From positions 2,232,001 to 2,296,000 of the forward strand of contig OY969794.1 of NCBI GenBank assembly GCA_963703175.1: 64,000 bases of DNA, read 5' to 3'. Each line of letters opens with the position of its first letter. The first letter of the stretch is position 1. The stretch is from VRUE01 sp963703175. Its GTDB lineage: Bacteria; Actinomycetota; Thermoleophilia; Solirubrobacterales; 70-9. The position numbers were made by a program, and so were the translations under genes. Positions 56,301 to 62,300 of this stretch are shown here, piece by piece. The notes beneath the pieces were generated by a model that was not told the DNA's origin, did not search any database, and saw only the letters and a list, made by a program, of their open reading frames with translations.

Positions 56301-59300
56301 TTGAGGACACCACCTACGCCCAGCCCGCTCTCTTGGCGATCGAGGTCGCTCTATATAAAGCACTTGCCGAGCGTGGCCTCAGTCCCGAGGTCCTAACCGG
56401 CCACTCGATTGGCGAGATCGCCGCAGCGCATGTCGCCGGTGTTCTCGATCTAGCCGACGCGGCGAAGTTGGTTGCGGCCCGGGGTCGCCTGATGGGCGCC
56501 CTTCCCGCCGGCGGAGCGATGGCGGCGATCGAGGCCACAGAGGCAGAGGTAAACGAGTCGATCGCCGGCAAAGAGGGCGAGGTATCGATCGCCGCGATCA
56601 ACAGCCCAAGCTCGACTGTTATCTCAGGAGCAGAGGACGCGGTCGAGGCGATCCGCACCCAGTGGGAGGAGAAGGGACGAAAGACCAAACGCCTCGCCGT
56701 CTCCCACGCCTTCCACTCACCACTGATGGAGCCGATGCTCGAGGAGTTCGCCGAGGTAGCCGAGTCGCTCACCTTCAACGAGCCCAAGCTCCCGATCGTC
56801 TCCAACGTCAGCGGCGAGCTGCTCAGCACTGAGCAGGCAACCGACCCCGCCTACTGGGTCACCCACGTACGCCAACCGGTGCGCTTCGCCGATGCGATCG
56901 AGACCCTCAAAGCACAGGGCACCAGCACCTACCTGGAGCTGGGGCCTGACCCAGTCCTCTGTGCGATGGCCCGCGAGTGCCTGGGTGAGGAGCAAGACAA
57001 CGCCGCCTTTGTCCCCACCCTGCGCGAAGGGCGCACCGAGGCCGAGGCCGTCTCAACTGCGCTCGCCGCTGCCCACGTCGCCGGCGCAAAGCTCGACTGG
57101 GAGGCCTTCTTCAAGGGGACCGGCGCCAAGCGGGTACCGCTGCCTACCTATCCCTTCCAGCACACGCGTTACTGGCTTGACTCCGCGCAGAGCGGAGCGG
57201 GGGATCTGACCGCCGCCGGGCAAACCGCGGCGGATCATCCTCTGCTTGGAGCGACCGTTGAGCTTGCGGGCCTGGAGGGCGAAGGCCTGCTGCTCACCGG
57301 TCGTCTCTCTTTGGCGACCCACCCCTGGTTGGCGGACCATCGGGTTGGCGACTCCGTGCTCCTGCCCGGCACGGCCTTCCTCGAGCTGGCTCTGCGGGCA
57401 GGGGAGGAGGTCGATGCAGAGACAGTCGAGGAGCTGACCCTCGAGACGCCGCTTATCCTTCCCGAGGCGGGCGCGGTGGCGATACAGGTCGCGGTCTTGG
57501 CTCCAAGCGAAGATGGCCGCCGCGAGATCGCGGTCCACTCTCGCCTCGACCGCGGCGACGGCGAGTGGACCCAGAACGCAAGCGGGGCTCTCTCGTCCAA
57601 ACCCTGTCCGGCCGCCGATTCACTCGGCGCTTGGCCGCCCGAGGGCGCCGATTCGCTCGACGTCGACTACGTCTACGACCTGCTCGACGAGCACGGGCTC
57701 CACTACGGTCCGGCCTTTCAGGGATTGACCGCGGCATGGAAAGACGGCGAGCAGATCTTCGCCGAGGTCGCGCTGCCCGAGGAGCAGGCCCAGGGGGCGG
57801 GCCGCTTCGGCATCCATCCCGCCCTCTTCGATTCGGCCCTGCACGCGATCGCGCTGGCCGCGGCTGAGCGGCCAGGCGAGCTGGGCCTGCCCTTCTCCTG
57901 GAGCGGGGTTTCCCTGCTGGCCGAGGGCGCTTCAGAGCTGCGGGTGAGGATTGTCCGCGAGGCTAAAGGCGAGGTCTCACTGACCCTTGCAGACGGCGCC
58001 GGCGAGCCGGTGGCCACGGTCGGGGCCTTGGCCACGCGGACCCTTGACCCGTCCAATCAGCGTGGTGAGAGATCCCGGGCCGAGGGGCTCCTAGAGCTTC
58101 AGTGGGAGCGAGTTGAGCTTGCGGGAGAGGACACCAGCTCCGAGGTCGAGCTCCTCCACTGCAAGGTTGAGGATGACGCTCCAATGGCCGCTGCGGCGAG
58201 GATGGCGGTCCAAGAAGTCCTCGACTCGATCCAGCAATGGCTTGCCGACGAGGACAAGGCCGATGCCCGACTGGCGCTGACCACGGCGGGCGCGATTGCC
58301 GTCGAGGGCGAAGAGTCGCCGGATCCGGCCACGGCGGCGATCTGGGGTCTCGTCCGTTCGGCCCAGTCCGAGCACCCAGGCCGCTTCTGTCTGATCGACA
58401 GCGACGGCACAGATGCGTCCGCCGTCGCTCTGCAGGCGGCCCTCGCCCTTGGGGCGGAGGAGCCCCAGTTGGCGCTGCGCGAGGGTGCGGCGTTTGCGCC
58501 GCGCCTCGTCCGGAAGAGTGCAGGCGATGGCGGGGCTGACGCCGTCGCGGCTATCGACCCCGAGCGCACTGTTCTGATCAGCGGCGCCACCGGCGGTCTT
58601 GGTTCGCTGGTGGCGCGCCACCTGGCCGAGCATCATGGCGCCCGCCGTCTGCTCCTCGCCAGTCGAAGTGGCTCCGATGCCGCGGGGGCAAAGGAGCTCG
58701 AAGCGGAACTCGCAGAGCTCGACACCGAGGCGACGCTCGTCGCCTGCGATGTCGCCGACCGCAAGGCCTTGGAGAAGCTCCTCGCCTCGATTTCCGACGA
58801 GCATCCATTGGGAGCGGTGATCCACTGCGCCGGGGCGCTGGCCGACGGCACGGTTGAGACCCTGAGCGCCGAGCAGGTGGATCAGGTCTTTGCTCCCAAG
58901 GTCGACGCGGCCTGGAACCTGCACGAGCTGACCGCGGGCGCGGAGCTCACCGCCTTCGTCCTCTTCTCTTCGGCAACTGGAACCCTCGGCGGTCCCGGTC
59001 AGGCCAACTACGCCGCCGCCAACGTCTTCCTCGACACACTGGCGCAAAAGCGCCAAGCGGAAAACCTGCCCGCGACCTCGATTGCCTGGGGTCTTTGGCA
59101 GCGTGAGGGCGGAATGGCCTCTGGCCTTACCGAGGCCGATCTTGCGCGGATGCGGCGCGCCGGGGTGGAAGTGCTCTCGGACGAGCGCGGCCTCCGGCTC
59201 TTCGACTCGGCCGTCGCCACCGATCGCGCCGCGATCGTGGCGCTGCCGCTCGATACGGCCGGGCTCCGCGCTCTGGCTGCGGCCGGACCGCTGCCGCCGA

Positions 59301-62300
59301 TCTTCCGTCGGCTGGTGCGCGTCTCCAGGCGCCGCAGCGCCGCGTCGGGGTCGCTGGCAACGAAGCTCGCATCTCTGCCCGAGGCCGAGCAAGAGGGGTA
59401 TGTCCTCGACCTGGTTCGCAACGAGGTGGCCGCGGTACTAGGCCATGCCTCCGGCCATGAGATCGCCCCCGATAAGGCCTTCCAGGAGCTCGGCTTTGAC
59501 TCGCTTGCCGCAGTCGAGCTGCGCAACCGGCTCAGCGCGATTGGCGCTCTGCGCCTCACCGCGACCGTCGTCTTCGACTACCCGAACTCGGCTGCGCTGG
59601 CGGACTACCTCTTGGCCGAGGCAACGGCGAGCGGAGGCGCGATCCAGGTGGCGGTCCGCGCCCAAGCCAGCGAGGAGCCAATCGCGATCGTCGGCATGGC
59701 CTGTCGCTATCCCGGAGGCGTTGAGTCCCCCGAGGGCCTATGGCAGCTAGTCGCCGAAGGACGCGACGGCATCTCTCAGTTCCCCACCGACCGCGGTTGG
59801 GACATAGGGCGCATCTATAACCCCGACCCCCAAAGCGAAGGGACCAGCTACTCGCGCGAGGGCGGCTTCCTCGCCAAAGCGGGGGACTTTGATGCTGAGT
59901 TCTTTGGCATCTCCCCACGCGAGGCATTGGTGATGGACCCCCAGCAGCGCCTACTCCTGGAGTCCTGCTGGGAAGCCCTGGAGGACGCCGGCATTGAACC
60001 CGCCTCTTTGAAGCGGACCCAGACCGGCGTCTTTGCCGGAGTGATGTACCAGGACTACGGGCCGGCGGCAGGGACGACGCAGAGCATCGTCTCGGGCCGC
60101 GTCGCTTACTCGCTCGGACTAGAGGGCCCGGCAATCACCGTCGACACCGCCTGCTCCTCCTCGCTTGTGGCGATGCATTTGGCCTCCCAAGCTTTGAGAG
60201 GCGGAGAGTGCACCCTCGCCCTCGCCGGAGGCGTCACCACACTCGCCACTCCAGGCGTCTTCATCGAGTTCAGTCGCCAACGGGGCCTCGCGCCAGACGG
60301 GCGCAGCAAGTCATTTGCCGAGGCAGCCGACGGAGTCGCCTGGGCAGAGGGGGTCGGAGTGCTCGTCTTGGAGCGCCTCTCCGACGCGCAGCGAAACGGC
60401 CATCCGGTTCTGGCCCTGCTCAAAGGCTCGGCCGTCAACCAAGACGGCGCCTCCAACGGTCTCACCGCGCCGAACGGTCCCTCGCAGGAGCGGGTGATTC
60501 GCCAGGCACTAGCCAATGCCCGTCTCAAACCACAAGAGGTAGATGCTGTCGAGGGCCACGGAACTGGCACCACTCTCGGTGACCCGATCGAGGCGGGTGC
60601 CCTGCTTGCCACCTATGGCCAAGAAAGGGACAAGCCCCTAAGGCTCGGCTCGATCAAGTCCAATATCGGCCATACCCAGGCGGCAGCCGGAGTCGCTGGC
60701 GTGATCAAGATGACCGAGGCAATGCGGCGGGGCATCTTGCCCAAGACGCTGCACGTCGATGCACCCTCGTCCCATGTCGAGTGGGAGGACGGGGAGATCG
60801 AGCTGCTGAGCGAGCCGCTGAAGTGGCAGCCTGATGGCCACCCGCGCAGAGCCGGCGTCTCCTCCTTCGGCATCAGCGGCACCAACGCGCACGTGATCTT
60901 GGAGGAGGCGCCTGCGGACGAGCCGGCGACGGCGACGGAGCCGATCGAGGGTCCGCTGCCACTCGTCCTCTCGGCCAAAACAAAGCCCGCACTGGCGCAG
61001 GCTGCAGATCGCCTCAGCGCTTACCTCGGCGAGAACCCAGCCCTAGACACCACCGACATCGCTTACTCGCTTGCGACCACGCGTTCGGCGTTCGAGCACC
61101 GGGCTGTGGCGCTGGGATCAGACCGCGAGGAGCTACTCGCTTCGCTCAATGCCCTCACAAGTGGCGAGTCCACGCCCGACGTCCTCAGCGCCAAAGCAAA
61201 GGACGGCAAGCTCGCCTACCTCTTCACCGGCCAGGGCTCCCAACGCCTCGGCATGGGCAGGGAGCTCTACGAGGCTGACGCCAACTTCCGCGACGCCTTT
61301 GACCAGGCGTGCGAGCAGCTCGACCAGCATCTGCAGGCACCACTCAAAAAGATCGTCTTCGCCAAGGGCAAAAAAGCAGCAGCGCTGCTTGAGGACACCA
61401 CCTACGCCCAGCCCGCTCTCTTGGCGATCGAGGTCGCTCTATATAAAGCACTTGCCGAGCGTGGCCTCAGTCCCGAGGTCCTAACCGGCCACTCGATTGG
61501 CGAGATCGCCGCAGCGCATGTCGCCGGTGTTCTCGATCTAGCCGACGCGGCGAAGTTGGTTGCGGCCCGGGGTCGCCTGATGGGCGCCCTTCCCGCCGGC
61601 GGAGCGATGGCGGCGATCGAGGCCACAGAGGCAGAGGTAAACGAGTCGATCGCCGGCAAAGAGGGCGAGGTATCGATCGCCGCGATCAACAGCCCAAGCT
61701 CGACTGTTATCTCAGGAGCAGAGGACGCGGTCGAGGCGATCCGCACCCAGTGGGAGGAGAAGGGACGAAAGACCAAACGCCTCGCCGTCTCCCACGCCTT
61801 CCACTCACCACTGATGGAGCCGATGCTCGAGGAGTTCGCCGAGGTAGCCGAGTCGCTCACCTTCAACGAGCCCAAGCTCCCGATCGTCTCCAACGTCAGC
61901 GGCGAGCTGCTCAGCACTGAGCAGGCAACCGACCCCGCCTACTGGGTCACCCACGTACGCCAACCGGTGCGCTTCGCCGATGCGATCGAGACCCTCAAAG
62001 CACAGGGCACCAGCACCTACCTGGAGCTGGGGCCTGACCCAGTCCTCTGTGCGATGGCCCGCGAGTGCCTGGGTGAGGAGCAAGACAACGCCGCCTTTGT
62101 CCCCACCCTGCGCGAAGGGCGCACCGAGGCCGAGGCCGTCTCAACTGCGCTCGCCGCTGCCCACGTCGCCGGCGCAAAGCTCGACTGGGAGGCCTTCTTC
62201 AAGGGGACCGGCGCCAAGCGGGTACCGCTGCCTACCTATCCCTTCCAGCACACGCGTTACTGGCTTGCTTCTGCCGTGGGCGGCGCCGACGCAAGCGCGG

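Noticed and set aside
58091..59392. Long antisense open frame (433 codons), and others such as 54290-55354 and 2841-3770 on the minus strand
   Set aside because: They lie opposite conserved PKS domains, have no family motif, and repeat wherever the module DNA repeats. They are by-products of high G+C coding sequence.
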